NCBI GenBank assembly: GCA_032622095.1 | Contig: CP136061.1 | Location: forward strand, 43,593,797 to 43,657,796 | Source of the DNA: Siphonodentalium dalli | Taxonomy: Eukaryota > Mollusca > Scaphopoda > Gadilida > Siphonodentaliidae | Direction: 5' to 3' | DNA length: 64,000 bases | Shown: piece by piece, positions 11,291-23,132 of the stretch | Position numbering within the stretch: position 1 is the stretch's first letter | Layout of the letters: every line of letters starts with the position of its first letter | Program-made: the position numbers and the translations under genes | Notes under the pieces: model-generated | Told to the model about the DNA's origin: nothing | Database searches by the model: none | The model's input: the letters and a program-made list of their open reading frames with translations, nothing else

Positions 11291-11552
11291 ACATTGTAGG
11301 TCCTTGTTTTTAGTTTTTGTAATTTTGGATGAAATGTGACTATACCAGTGGTATTTTTGATGGAGTATTCTGATGGTTGTCGTCGGAATTATACTGAAGT
11401 AGTTCCCACTCGGTTTACAACTCTCTGCTTATATCCCAGGTTGACGAAGTTCTGCTGAAGATGCCCGATTTGTATGTCCCGCGTTTTCGAGTCACTGCAT
11501 ATCATATTATAACGTAGAGCTTGGCTGTATATGACGGACGATTTAGTGTGAT

Positions 11553-11892
11553 TCGCTAATATATTCATGGACAATCTAGAAACTACTTTTCTTCAGTCAT
11601 CGGACCTCAAGCCATCGAACTACTACAGGTTCATAGATGATATTTTCTTCACTTGGGAACATGGCGAAGATAGACTGAAGGAATTCCACGCGGCATTTAA
11701 TGACCAACACCCTGATATAAATCTCAAAATGGAGCATTCTAAAGGTCTGTCAACTTCTTGGATGTTACTGTCAGCATTGTAGACGGCCACGTCAACACGA
11801 AAGTCTATCGCAAACCTACGGACAAATTTACTTACCTGAACCCGAACAGTTTCCACCCCGATCACACTAAATCGTCCGTCATATACAGCCAT
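11553..11892 (+). pseudogene. Inverted RT fragment of PLE copy 2
   Basis: The plus strand encodes MDNLETTFLQSSDLKPSNYY, FIDDIFFTW and INLKMEHSK, matching the RT of copy 1 (about 8615-8950) on the opposite strand. It ends with the words 'ctaaatcgtccgtcatatac', whose reverse complement lies at the inversion joint at 11530-11552. The frame shifts after MEHSK. Confidence 0.88.
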
Positions 11893-13439
11893 CGATAGTC
11901 TCTGAGACAGAGAGAACAAAGTTGACCGTATATGTCTACATGGTGACATTACGCGACATCAAACGGAGTGCGACCGCAGACGTAATCCATCTGATGTATG
12001 CTGTATATATATGCATTGAATTTAATTAGCAAAGTTTTCGTATAAACATACATTAACCAAGAGCATAATGATGAACCACTGACGTTGTAAATGAACGTAA
12101 TACATGCACCTAAAAGATTCAATTTCACTACTGGTCGGTCTATACTTTAATTATAGCGGTCATATAATTATATTATACTCTACCTCATTTCAGTAGATAT
12201 TGCGTGATTTATACAATTTGGATGATGAGAAGAGACCGCGATGGAAACAGGATTGTTGGAAACTGTGATAATCATTTTTACAAGATTCCGGATACATTAC
12301 CTTACATTTGCCGCAAACATTAACCCTATTTCACGGAATCATACAGCTTTCCTATATTATGACAACGAGTTCATATACTATACACAGATGCAATGGTAAC
12401 GTTTACACATACACATATCTACTGAACCAACACGAATCAGACGTAATGGTATTTAAAACCTGGCCATTGGCTTCGATGGACTAAAAACCACCACCAAAAT
12501 CAACTTAAGTCGCTTGGGACACGTTTCTGTCAAAGTAATTCACATTTTGAGAGAATCAATCGGTTCCACCAGAGCAAAATTAGATTGTGGAATAGATTGG
12601 CGCTCGAAGCTATTTAAACTTTCTGGGCTTATCGCGCTCCGGGCAGGGCATCTATTTAAGTTTAATTGAACCGCGATTTTGAATAAAACGCCGTTTGGAA
12701 TTTCTAAGAACGGAGCATTGCTCTGCTATTTTAGTCAACTATGCATCGATCGTTCCTAGCGGAGCGACTTCGTTAATTAAATGAAGATGGCTCGCCCTAA
12801 GAGGTATGGATCGGACCCCGCACCACCCAACTCATTAGGGTACCAAATAATCCTTTAACAAGGACTAATTGGACCGGTTGGGGAGATATGGCGGCTGATT
12901 AGTTATTGATTTCACAGGTAGATAACATCAGTTCAATTTTACTAAGAACATTGACATTATTGGTGAAAACAATACGGTTAAATCTCATTTGACAAATGAC
13001 CAAATTGAATTTTATTTATTTATTACACGCTAATTTAGACATCTCGTTACCATCCCCAAGAGCTTTACGCATAGAAAGGTTTCTTTAACGACTGTGGAAT
13101 AGGGTACGAAGTACGGATACATGTATTTGGGTAGCAGAACAATTTGAATTAAAAAGTATCCGAAATCGGTCAGTATTTATTTCATCGATTGATAAGTTAA
13201 TCTGAATATTAAAGTAGATTGTTCAAAACTTGTAAACTAGAATCGTCCTGTATTATTTTCATTACCACAACTAACCTCTTTGCCCTAGGTAATTTCTTAG
13301 TCTTACTTGTACTCAGAGAATACAAACAGCTCACTCCATCCAATCGCAACACTGTGAAACTGCATTGATAAGTATACCATTAAATGCACATTTAAACGGC
13401 ATTAATATGATGTGAATTACTCGGCTGTGGACATTAAAC
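11893..13439. other. No gene seen
   Basis: This sequence looks unique. The part near 12560-12960 is more complex than its surroundings and contains a TTAATTAAATGA homeodomain-type word, but no exon or repeat could be supported. Confidence 0.4.
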
Positions 13440-13785
13440 CGCCGATTAACTTTCATATACATATAGTATGCATATAGTGTACATATAGCATTTACAACTA
13501 TAATTAAATACAAATCTAAAATATTGTCTCTATAATGCCAAATAATATAGCAGAAGCAATAATTTGCTTTAAATGTCACAATTTTGAGCGTAAGATGTCA
13601 CAGTATTAAGCGCGCGATATCGCAATATTAAGCGCGAAATATTGCGATATTAAGCGCAAAATATTGCAATAATATCGCACGCGGCGCGCTTATATAAGCG
13701 TTTCCACTTGCAATATATATTATTGATATATTGGTCGCGAAAATAGCGCGCTTAATATACCACTTCTTTTGACTGATAATGGACA
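13440..13785 (-). mobile_element. TIR element with GCGCTTAATATTGCG repeats, truncated copy
   Basis: The reverse complement matches 22640-22935. It keeps the end 'taccacttctttt' near 13755-13770, the run of 'cgcgcttaatattgcgatat' words, and 'catttaaagcaaattattgc'. The other end is missing or too diverged to find. Non-coding. Confidence 0.75.
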
Positions 13786-13789
13786 TCCT

Positions 13790-14610
13790 CCGCCATATAC
13801 AAATTAAAACGTGGTAATATAGCATGTTGGCTAAACTGACCATAAGCTCTAATAAGCAAAAATCAAACATCATCCCCGCATGCTGTCAGGTGATACGGCA
13901 TATGATGTACACACGAACTCAAAACCACTCAGAGACAGTTCACACGAACCAGGGCCATAATCCCCGTCTCTGGAAAGATAACTATCAACTGTTTGCAATC
14001 AAATCACAGGCAGGCAGTTCTCATCCGAAGCGCCATCAACTAACATTGACAGTTATTGACCCGTTTTAGATTTCAACAGTAATTTCAGTGAACGTTATTA
14101 GAGAGTAATGAACCCTTTAATGGAAGGTAAACATGTGTCCATTCTACTTTGTAAGTGACTTCCATATACCTTCCTATTAACGTCGTGTATGTTAGCAGAT
14201 TGTTTAACTTTTTACCGTCGACATTATACCATTGCCATCACTTTCAATTTCCGGCCTAGTCATTGATCTTATTCTGAACAATAACATTGTGGATAAAGTT
14301 AGACTGATACTCGAGGACTTAAAAGTTCTGCTTTAACCCGTTCTATACAACATGGATTATCTCACTCAGTTAGCAGACGACAGACCGAAACACAGATAAT
14401 ACAGAATGAATAATATATTAATTGGTTGGATATATTCAGATAATAAGTTCGACAAAAGACCGGTCGCTTTCCTATGGGAACTACTCGCTAATGAGTATTT
14501 AGTATATAAATGGTTAATGTTGTCAACACAGCGACGTGAATCCGACGCCAGGTGGATTTCAGGTGGATTTGGTGGATTTCAGTGTTCAGTTGTGGCTTGG
14601 GGTGTGACTA
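13790..14610. other. No gene seen
   Basis: Short open frames on both strands carry no recognisable domain. No repeats noticed. Confidence 0.4.
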
Positions 14611-14618
14611 ATTACCGC

Positions 14619-15345
14619 CAGGGGACCGCCCGCGGGGACCGACCGGGGCCGCCCGGGCGCCTCCACGGGCCCGTGGACACTATATCGCGGCGTTATAAGG
14701 TACCGGTAGCGACATACCACCTGAGGGCAACCTAGAGGATTTAACTCGCTCGCTCGTCTCCGGCCGGTGTTATTAACCCCACGAATGCCGATATTGACTA
14801 AGAGAGCCTGGGTGATTACGGGTGTATTCGTGTGTTTTCGGACAGTATATTTTGGTGATGCGTGGTACCTAGTGCAATACACCTGAGTGTGAATTTCATA
14901 TATTGACTCGTTGACGCGTCCACGACCGATGTTATTAACCCCTCAAAATCCGGTAAAATACCATATAAACAAAAAGAGCAGGGGACCGCCTGGGACCGCC
15001 CGGGCACCCCCTTGGGTCCGTGGACACCATATCTCGACGTTATAACGTAGCGACATACCCCACGAGCTCAACCAGGACAATTTTACTGGCTCGCTGGTCT
15101 CCGGCCGGTGTTATTAACCCCGCAAATGCCGATATTGGCTAAGAGAACCCGGGGAGCCCGGGTGTCTTTGTGTGTTTTCGGACAGTATATTTTGATGATG
15201 CGTGGTAGCGCAATACACTGAGTGTGACTTCCATATATTGACTCGTTGACGCTTCCAGGGTCGATGTTATTAACGCCTCAAAATCCGGTAAAATACCATA
15301 TAAACAAAAAGAGCCCGGGACCGCCCGGGTTTCATGCACCCAAAC
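14619..15345. repeat. GC-rich ~350-bp tandem repeat
   Basis: Landmarks recur 347-351 bases apart: 'ccgtggacac' at 14671 and 15018, and 'cggccggtgttattaacccc' at 14761 and 15112. Each unit seems to contain two related halves, because 'tgttattaacccc' also occurs at about 14930 and 15264 followed by different but comparable text ending in 'aaaaagag'. About two full units. GGGACCGCCCGGG palindromes mark unit edges. The overlapping open frames are repeat shadows. Confidence 0.85.
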
Positions 15346-16730
15346 AAGTACATAATGTGTCTTTAAAGACATATTATGGACCCGTTCTGGTGTGTGAAAC
15401 TGATCAGTTAGTATTCAGGCGCTATGCCAACTGGAAAAATGTAGCATTCTAGTAATATTGCAGAACATTTCAATCAAATCGACCGTACCACTCCATAGAT
15501 AACATCGTCTGAACTACGCTCAATTGTAAATATTTACATCGTGATTCGGGACGCTACTATCGGCGATAAACTAATAACGAAAACAATTTCGCTATCAAGA
15601 GTCACTGTATTTAATTAATATATAATAATGACGGTGTGTGTCATTTTGGATATAATATTTGTAACAATAACTACTTTGAGCAAGATTATTCTCCATTTAT
15701 ATTTGATCACCCTATATACCGGAATGTTTCACATCACTTTAAACAGTGTGAAATGGTGTAACGTGAGTCAGGTGACTTCTGTTGTTAATGGCAACACACG
15801 TTATAAGTTACACGTGAACCGCCTGTAAAATTGCAGCACAAATTGTAAATTTTATACACGTGCATATCGACTCATGCGGTGCTAAGCGCTGTATACAACT
15901 ATCCGTTCGTCTTATTATTATCACCGAGGCAAGACTCAAAACAATTACATAATATCCGTATCTTTACGCATGCGTATTTACCAATAGATGAGGATGGTCG
16001 GTATTTTGAATTTGAATTGAATTAGAGGCGCGGATAGCTTAATTTGTCAGTGGGCCGACTTAACAACACTTCGATGCTCGCACGATCGAAGGGAATTTCA
16101 AATCTCTGTTCCATTAAAAAAATAGTACGCTGTACTCAATTATACACGTGACAAACGCAACGAACCCGTTAAAGATATGTGCGCTAATAAATCAGGTTGT
16201 CGTGTCATTAAAACATAGTAGTTTCGTCACGTTTTGCCAATCAAATGTTCACGGCAGTTGCTCAGGCGCTGACAACGCCACAACGAGGCTGATTTTCTGA
16301 CTAAATCATGTTCAGGTGAAGCCCTCGTGAGAATAACTATAGCGTGGGCTGATTTACGATGAGTGACGACGATATTGAAACCTGGAGCCATAAATGCCTG
16401 GAGACCACTCAGCGTTAATGATGGGACAACTTAGCTTGTATTAGTTTGAATTCCTTCAATTTGAGTCTGCCAGAGCGCAATGGAACTTTTGTATATGATA
16501 GAGGACTAACTGAAAATCTGCCCTGAGGGTTTGGGCTTCTTTAATGATGGTAGCGCGTTACGTCTGCTTCGTAGTGTTATTTACCGTTATGACAAGTTTA
16601 ATTAACGGCGATGTCTAAATCGAATATGCTCTCTATGCCCATACAACGTAATGAGAGGGAATTTGAGTGGAGAAGTCACACGAGCCAACATATCCTCGTG
16701 CAAATAGGTTCACATTGGACCGCAGGTCTA
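15346..16730. other. No gene seen
   Basis: Short unsupported frames only. I see no convincing exon with splice sites and no repeat structure. Confidence 0.4.
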
Positions 16731-16733
16731 AGT

Positions 16734-17079
16734 GACGCATTCGTCATCTCTGGTTTAAACCTGGTCCAGCCAAACCAGTGGTTTAGCAGTAGTGTCTCTG
16801 TATCGTCGAGATAATTAATCGTACTTTCCTAATGCGGACCGCCTCGTTTTATTGATTGCGAAAATCAATAATTACGACAGCGATCATAATTTGATTAGAA
16901 TTTTATAAGCGAGAAGCTGTCACACATATAAAGCGTGTGCATGCATGGGGATAAGTTTATGTCAATTTCGATATTTCTGTTTTGCGTTTTATAAGCTTAA
17001 ACCGGCGACTAAACCATACAATTCGACGGTCCAGCTAAACCAGTTTTACTGAGGCTAAACCTGAGATAACGAATCCGTC
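16734..17079. mobile_element. Foldback/MITE-like inverted-repeat unit
   Basis: The left end reads GACGCATTCGTCATCTC with 'ggtttaaacctggtccagcc' after it. The right end, reverse complemented, reads GACGGATTCGTTATCTC with 'ggttta' and, further in, 'tggtttagctggacc'. It is about 346 bp and non-coding. I find no clear target duplication, so the exact boundaries are uncertain. Confidence 0.6.
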
Positions 17080-18412
17080 TTTTCTCGATCGCGGTTTAGA
17101 ATCGTCAAAGAATCAGACAAAATGGTGGAGCTGTAATCCCGAGTGAGGGCGTGTCAAAGTGGCGACTGCCGACTGGTGTTATCATGTCACAGTTGATTCA
17201 TTCGCACGCGATTTTGCTCAGATATGGACATGTTCCTTCAATATGATTTTTACAACTATCTTGTGGCTTTTGTTTTTGATTTTTGTTTTTGGCTTGTGGC
17301 AATCAGAAATACTGGTGTTTTCTACGAATTCATTAGAAGGATTCAACCCTTTTAATTTTGACACCAAAAACGATGCTACTGCATGACCAGATATGCTATA
17401 CAAATAGTTTGCAATCCTAAAATTATATTGCTATATGGGTCAAATTTGATAACTTATTTTGAAGTAGATCATACCACACCAATATATTTCTTTATTAAAA
17501 GCTGTCCATTTGCATGGTTGCTCACATCCAACAGTTCAGATGTGTGCACTCATAAGCAAATTGCCTCTACTTGACTGACCTCTTGGTCCAGGATTGACTC
17601 GATGTATGGAGCCTTTATTCAGAGTCAGAGGGGGCTGCGGCCCCTTTGTGCGATCGTAGCCTGCGACACATTTGCGCACATTTTGATCATTTGAACATTT
17701 TAATTTAAAAATTTAAAACAAACAAACATTTATTTAAATTTCAAATTTGTTTTCTTGTTAGATTCAACTCCTTACTCAATTTAACAACACTATTTTTTTG
17801 TTCATTTAAAACAAAAAATTAAATTGTTATTTTTAAATCAAAATTTTGAAAACCTATAAACGCCGTTATACGGACATTTTTTCACGAGTATAGCCTGCAA
17901 AAACCTTCATGATCATCGCCTGTCATGGCTTGATATCCGCACTACCCATATTATGGATGCCTAGCATTAGGTGTGCCAGCCGACTTGATGTGATTTCGGG
18001 TTGAATAATTGTTGAGTCGTTCTAAGGAATTAAAGTATATTTATAACCAGGGGTTTTACCGACAAAATGGCGTGGACACAAACATGACATAAAGGAAAAT
18101 ATAGTCACCGCTGATAACGATATAAAGCCGGCAAACGGTGCGTCCGGAATTTGGCTTCGGTGTTTTCTAATGACAGACGACACTGAAACCCAACTCATTA
18201 TATGGGAAAATAACGTCATTTATTTTTAATCGCGCCATATGCACACTTGGCTTTTATATATATTTCTGACTAATCGTGATCGACCTATTTGCAGACTAGA
18301 TATGTAGCATCAAGCTCACGCCAAGTAAAATCGAGTAGCCTTCAACCAGTGACCATCAACTGATCACTCCTAACTCATCCATTCCCTGGACGAAGCCGTA
18401 ACGACCAATATT
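17080..18412. other. No gene seen; A/T-run segment
   Basis: 17690-17870 is rich in AAATTT runs. A minus-strand frame at 18022-18219 has no recognised domain. Nothing else supportable. Confidence 0.4.
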
Positions 18413-19235
18413 GAAAGCATCAGTATGCACCATGCACTGCGGTGTAACCTGGACTGACCAACTCCTGACCGTTGTCAGTCAAAAATTTCAACTCGTTCGC
18501 AGCTTCTTAACCCACGGGTACCGGCGAATCCGAACTTGTTTTATACGCCAATTATAATGTTTTGTATACGTGCACATCCAATGCATGTAACGCCTTTTTA
18601 GTCTAACGACCAATTAAACTACGTCATTTATTGGTATAAGTTTAACATCTACCGTGGCTAATGTGCGAACATTCGCGAAACCTTCGCACTTCGTGCTGTC
18701 GGAAGCATCATTATATATATGTACACCACAGCGGTGTAACATGGACTGACCAAGTATACTAACCGTTCGTTGAACGGACGCTTCTGTCCAAAATGTCAAC
18801 TGTTCCGTGGCTTCTGCGCTCACGGTTACGGGCGAATCCGAACTTGTGTCATACGCCAATTAATGCTCAGTCATGCATGTACAACGCATGCATGTAACGA
18901 TTTTTCAGAACGAACGATTTCATGACGCCATTTATTGGTATAGGTTTACCACAGGGGGCTGTAACGCGCTCCGCTGTCCGCCCCCCCCCCCTTTGCGCTT
19001 CCCATATACGCAGCTTCTATATATATACGCGCCTGCTTCACGTTAATGGTAGGATAGTCTATAGTATATACCATTAACGTGAAGCAGGCGCGTATATATA
19101 AGCGGCGTATATGGGCAGCGCAAAGGGGGGGGGGGCGGACAGCGGAGCGCGTTACAGGCCCCTGTGAGGTTTACCATCTACCGCGACTATAACGTGCACG
19201 CGCACATTCGTGACACATTCCCACTTTTTTTGTCT
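18413..19235. repeat. ~290-bp tandem duplication, second copy interrupted
   Basis: Copy 1 (about 18413-18700) and copy 2 (about 18700-18949, continuing at 19167-19235) share 'gcggtgtaac', 'tggactgaccaa', 'gcgaatccgaacttgt', 'catacgccaatta' type text, 'catttattggtata' and 'catctaccg'. Copy 2 is split by a palindromic insertion. Confidence 0.8.
18950..19166. mobile_element. hAT-like palindromic MITE
   Basis: The two arms are almost perfectly complementary, about 95 bases each, around a loop near 19049-19064. The ends read CACAGGGG(G/C)CTGTAACGCG. The host sequence AGGTTTAC is present on both sides (18942-18949 and 19167-19174). Copy 1 of the surrounding duplication lacks the insertion and reads straight through. 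The 8-bp duplication and CA...TG ends fit hAT-type non-autonomous elements, though the duplicated sequence does not match the usual hAT consensus perfectly. Confidence 0.8.
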
Positions 19236-20392
19236 GCTCTGCCGCTATATGTATCAATAACTGAAATCATATTTTCAGAAACATAAATTTACTTGCCCTA
19301 TGACAATTCCTACCACAATTGTGTGACGAATGGTGTCAAGTTCGTGCAAATAGAAGCCATTGTCGAAATTCCAAATGGTAAAACATTGTATACAAAGAAC
19401 ATTTGTCGCCCTTATAACTCCCAGGGAAACCAATGTACACGTAAGTTATACAAGAAAGGAATCTCTCAACTGCACGATTTACACTTCAAAGATGAAATAT
19501 GAACATGTAATCTCTCGGTGTGAACATTTCTATGCTGCCGAATTTATGCCTACTGACATGTACATGTACATAATCAGTCGAATAGTATCACTGTCTTAAA
19601 ATCTCTCGATATTGGTGGCCTCCGTATGTGGGTTAATTACTTCAGAAATGATAAATCTTTGGCGCTATTAAATATATATAATCAATGTACCTCGCGGGCT
19701 GACCTACTCATGAACCTGAATAGGTTGACAAGTTATCTCCGCACGATTATCCAAAATTTAACCGACACTGTAGCTGACCTCGATGTATCTTTCGCGCAAT
19801 CCAAAGCGATGCCTCAGGTGAATTGCGTGGCTGTATTATTAATACTCGTCTGGAATCCAGACCTATATATAAAGCCCCGCATTTGACGTCATGTACAACA
19901 GCCCACGCCTCTCTATTCGGTAAAAATTGGCATTATGCTTACCTTATTTGAAGTTGCCGCCGATGAATGAATTTCACGCACTTTGACGCAACTTTTTGAT
20001 TGTCTCACCGGGTGAAAATTTTGACATTCCTCAATATCATTAAAACAGTTAAAACCAAGTTTAGCTATCGGTCCCTTGTTAATTCAGATAGGCAAGCGAG
20101 AAACGAATTGTTCTATGTTTTCGAAATTCCGATTACTTTTATCTTGTCGAAACTTCAAAATATTCTTGTTGATATTTTCCACAAAAGTAAGCAGCTGGTA
20201 ACTAGTTGTCCGTTATTTCGTTACAGTATCATCGCCGTGTGATTCCAACATCATCGGGCAAGTGTTTTACAAATTTCATATCGTCGATTTAACGAAGAAA
20301 CACACCATATTCCACATGCACAAGTCGCAAACATTTAGGATATACTGAAAGCTCAAAAACACATCTGTCGTAAATTTAATTTTTAAGACAGT
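19236..20392. other. No firm gene; weak exon-like stretch
   Basis: 19293-19440 is open and reads LPYDNSYHNCVTNG and ICRPYNSQGNQCT, ending at a good donor (GTAAGT at 19441). An acceptor-like TTTTCAG lies at 19272-19278, but a TAA falls in frame only 6 bases after it, so this exon model fails as written. Other frames are short. Confidence 0.3.
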
Positions 20393-20520
20393 GCAAATTT
20401 TTTTTGGATTGGGTGGGATTCGAACCCCGGCTCTTGACGGCGCCTGGTGTATTGTATAGTCCCAAGCATGTTCAAAGGGCAATGCTCGGCATGTTTCGGA
20501 GGCATACAATATAACATTGC
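20393..20520 (-). mobile_element. tRNA-like SINE copy
   Basis: On the minus strand, GGGGTTCGAATCCCACCCAA is a polymerase III B-box-like T arm, followed by 'tttgcactgtct'. Upstream lies 'ctccgaaacatgccgagca'. The same two pieces occur at 26290-26617. The T stem pairs imperfectly, so it is a tRNA-derived repeat, not a functional tRNA. Confidence 0.6.
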
Positions 20521-20953
20521 TACTTTGCTATACCATCTGTCGTAGTTAAACTCAAATATTGACTAATTTTCGAACGAAGGCGGCCGCGTGACTTAACTGC
20601 GCTCTTGGTACCGGCGACCTGGATATTCGCTAAACTATAGTCAAAGTTCCGCAGCTTGCAAATTAATGATCACAAAAGCAACAATCGTGACCGTTTGTTC
20701 AGACTGTCCTTCCGAAAATCAGCACGTTATCTGCTTATAACATGGTTTTTTTAGGTTTATAATCGGCGTAGAATAGCCTTATTTTGAGTCCATAACGAAC
20801 TGAAAATGGGAGCGTTATATTCACATTATCGAGTAATAATATTTTGGTATAAGTTCATTATGTGCGGAAAATAACACGAATAAACCGACTGACGACTTAC
20901 CACATGTAAACTATTTAAAATGTGTTTTTATTGTGGGCTTACATGTATTTCAG
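20521..20953. other. No gene seen
   Basis: This is unassigned sequence; its last bases form a pyrimidine-containing TATTTCAG that could act as the acceptor of the next feature. Confidence 0.4.
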
Positions 20954-21281
20954 AACCCTCTACTGGCCGCGGCCAGGAGAAGACCGGGCGAAACCAGGCC
21001 ACATAACACAAGAAAAGAAGGAGGAAGGGACCGGGTCGTCGACGAAGAGACGCCGAGACAGCCGTCCGTGTTATTATAGACAGCTTGTGGACACCGCGGC
21101 CGCCCCTGCCACCGGTTTCAACATCAGGGTAGAGTCACCGTCACCATCACAGACTCCATCAGGGGCAGACGTGGAGGGGCCACCCGAATCCGTCCATGTG
21201 ACCCCATACACAAACCAAACACTGGCTTTATTTATTATGTCTGCACATTTTTGGTCTCCGCGACCATTTTTTATTTGTTAA
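20954..21281 (+). CDS. Possible terminal exon, unknown protein
   Basis: An acceptor-like ATGTATTTCAG directly precedes an open, GC-richer frame that runs to TAA at 21279-21281. The translation is polar and low in hydrophobics, with a basic patch (STKRRRDSR) and a Ser/Pro-rich part (VESPSPSQTPSGADVEGPP). The last 20 residues look less coding-like. No domain recognised and no upstream exon located. It could be a disordered C-terminus of a host gene or chance. Confidence 0.3.
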
Positions 21282-21900
21282 ACTAGAGACGCCTCCACGC
21301 GATTGGGGTCAACAATTGACCGATTACCATTGTGCCTGAGACTACTGAGATGTTCAGTTTGTTCACCGTGTCTGTGCATTTTATGTGCGTAGCCCAACCG
21401 GAGTATAATCCTAGGGAAAAACAAACTAAAAGCGGACACGTGTGACACTGCATTACATGAGTTGAAATATGCCGTGGCTTCAACGCAAATGTACGATAGT
21501 ATCCATGGAAAACCGCGGTCCGGTGATATCGCCATGGTGTCCCCGATTAAAATGTTAATGATAAGATGTTTCAATTGTCGCTTGATATGTAATTATGTAT
21601 GTGTACTTAAACGGACAAGGTCAATTAGTCCTAAGCTAGTATTTACAGGTCGCAAATTGTTTGCGGGATTTAAAACACTGTATTCATTCTACGTTAACTC
21701 ACTATATCACTAAGAGTAGTGTTTCGGTAAACAAAAAGTCATCGAACGGGGGCGCCATCCTCCTCAACCCCACTTCAAATACACACTGTGATAATCTTAA
21801 ATTCAACGGGCAGGGTGGTCGGGTCAACGCAATGAAGCATGAACACTTCACAGTAGATGGGAAAGCAACTATGAGTGTGCAAAGGCGTGCATCAATTTTC
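21282..21900. other. No gene seen
   Basis: Small overlapping frames on both strands, none recognisable. Confidence 0.4.
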
Positions 21901-22450
21901 AATTCAATTCAATTTATTGGTATATACTCGTCGTCGTTTTGACATATAGAGTGGAACATATACAGAGTTAAATTTCAAAATATTTATAAATTGTGCATGC
22001 GTGCAGTGAATAAATATACGACAATATCATATGGGATATGTGGTCAGTAATCAGTGGGTCAGTAATCAGTGGGTTTGGGTCGGTTTTTGTAGTTGTTTTG
22101 GTGTGCCTCAGGAGATCCTCGTTATTGATTGGGCTTTCTTAATAAATAGAGCAAGATTAGTAAGAGTTCGTTTGTTACCGCTATTAAATAGGTCGGTTAG
22201 CTTCAATGTATTGGGTCTTTTATAGTAATATTTCTTTATATATCTTGATCTCAGCTCTTTCAAGTTTGGGCATACTAATATGAAATGGAATTCATCTCCG
22301 ATTCCCTCTCCACATAACGAGCATAATCTCTCGTTATATGGTGTGTTTGTCCAGGAACCAGTCTCCACCGGCAGGCGGTGGTTTCTGGACCTGAACCTCA
22401 CTAATGGCATAACAATATTGTTGTTGTCAATACATAATTTTTCAGGATCC
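21901..22450 (-). pseudogene. LINE 3' end (C-terminal zinc knuckle)
   Basis: Minus-strand residues include PLVRFRSRNHRLPVETGSW, then CSLCGEGIGDEFHFILVC, the CxxC...HxxxxC knuckle that ends many jockey/CR1-type ORF2 proteins, and YIKKYYYKRPNTLKLTDLF. The ORF ends at 22108. The 3' UTR runs to an (AATTG)n-type tail at about 21901-21918. Only the end is present: a typical 5'-truncated insertion. It is the same subfamily type as the remnant at 34405-35300, which reads YIKPYYYTRPNALNLHSLF. Confidence 0.88.
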
Positions 22451-22624
22451 GCTCAGACGAAATTTTGTTAGATTTGCGACAAATATAAACATTAGAACGC
22501 CACGTAGTTGATGTTTCATCGGCTTCAGAGTTTACATGCATGCACTTTGTTTATGGTCGGAACGTATCTGATCTAATTAGCATTCGACTCTCGCGTTATA
22601 GTCTAAACGATTTCACTACATGTA

Positions 22625-23132
22625 CAGTACCAGTAAAAAGAAGTGGTATATTAAGCGCGCTATTTTCGCAATATCGCAATAATATTGCAAGTGGAAACGC
22701 TTATAAGCGCGCCGCTTGCGATATTATTGCAATATTTTGCGCTTAATATCGCAATATTTCGCGCTTAATATTGCGATATAGCGCGCTTAATATTGCGCTC
22801 AAAATTGTGACATTTAAAGCAAATTATTGCTTCTTCTATACATGTATTGTTTGGCATAACTATAGAGACAATGTTTTAGATTTGTATATAATTATATTTG
22901 TAAATGCTATATGTATACACTTTATGTACACTATATATGCACAGTATTTATCTAATATATTATAACACTATCGGGTCTGTATGAAATTTTGTCGCTCTTA
23001 ATATTGCGACAATGCGCGCTTAATATCGCAATAATAAGCGCGACATATTTTTGGTATTGCGCTAATCGCGCCTTTTTCGAAATTAAGCAATAGAGTCGCG
23101 CCTCAAAATACCACTTCTTCTGACTCGTACTG
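22625..23132 (+). mobile_element. TA-flanked MITE with GCGCTTAATATTGCG repeats
   Basis: Left end CAGTACCAGTAAAAAGAAGT; right end reverse complemented CAGTACGAGTCAGAAGAAGT; both are followed by GGTAT. TA lies on each side, a Tc1/mariner-type target. The interior has many 'gcgcttaatat(c/t)gcaata' words near both ends and an A/T-rich middle. Non-coding, 508 bp. A truncated inverse copy is at 13440-13785. Confidence 0.85.

Larger units (their letters stand above)
10521..11892 (-). mobile_element. Penelope-like retroelement, copy 2 (truncated, 5'-inverted)
   Basis: The unit begins with the same 3' segment as copy 1 and carries an intact GIY-YIG region (10688-11290). The last part of the RT lies at about 11401-11552. 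At 11553 the sequence switches strand: 11553-11892 is the adjacent RT portion on the plus strand. This is a 5' truncation with a 5' inversion. About 9-40 bases present in the copy 1 linker are missing here (around 11307 and 11400), so it is not an exact duplicate. Confidence 0.88.

Noticed and set aside
14406-15452. Several Gly/Pro-rich frames
   Set aside because: Translations of the GC-rich tandem repeat, on both strands with no splice logic.
19279-19440. Cysteine-containing exon with a good donor
   Set aside because: A TAA lies in the open frame 6 bases after the only acceptor-like site, so the exon model fails.
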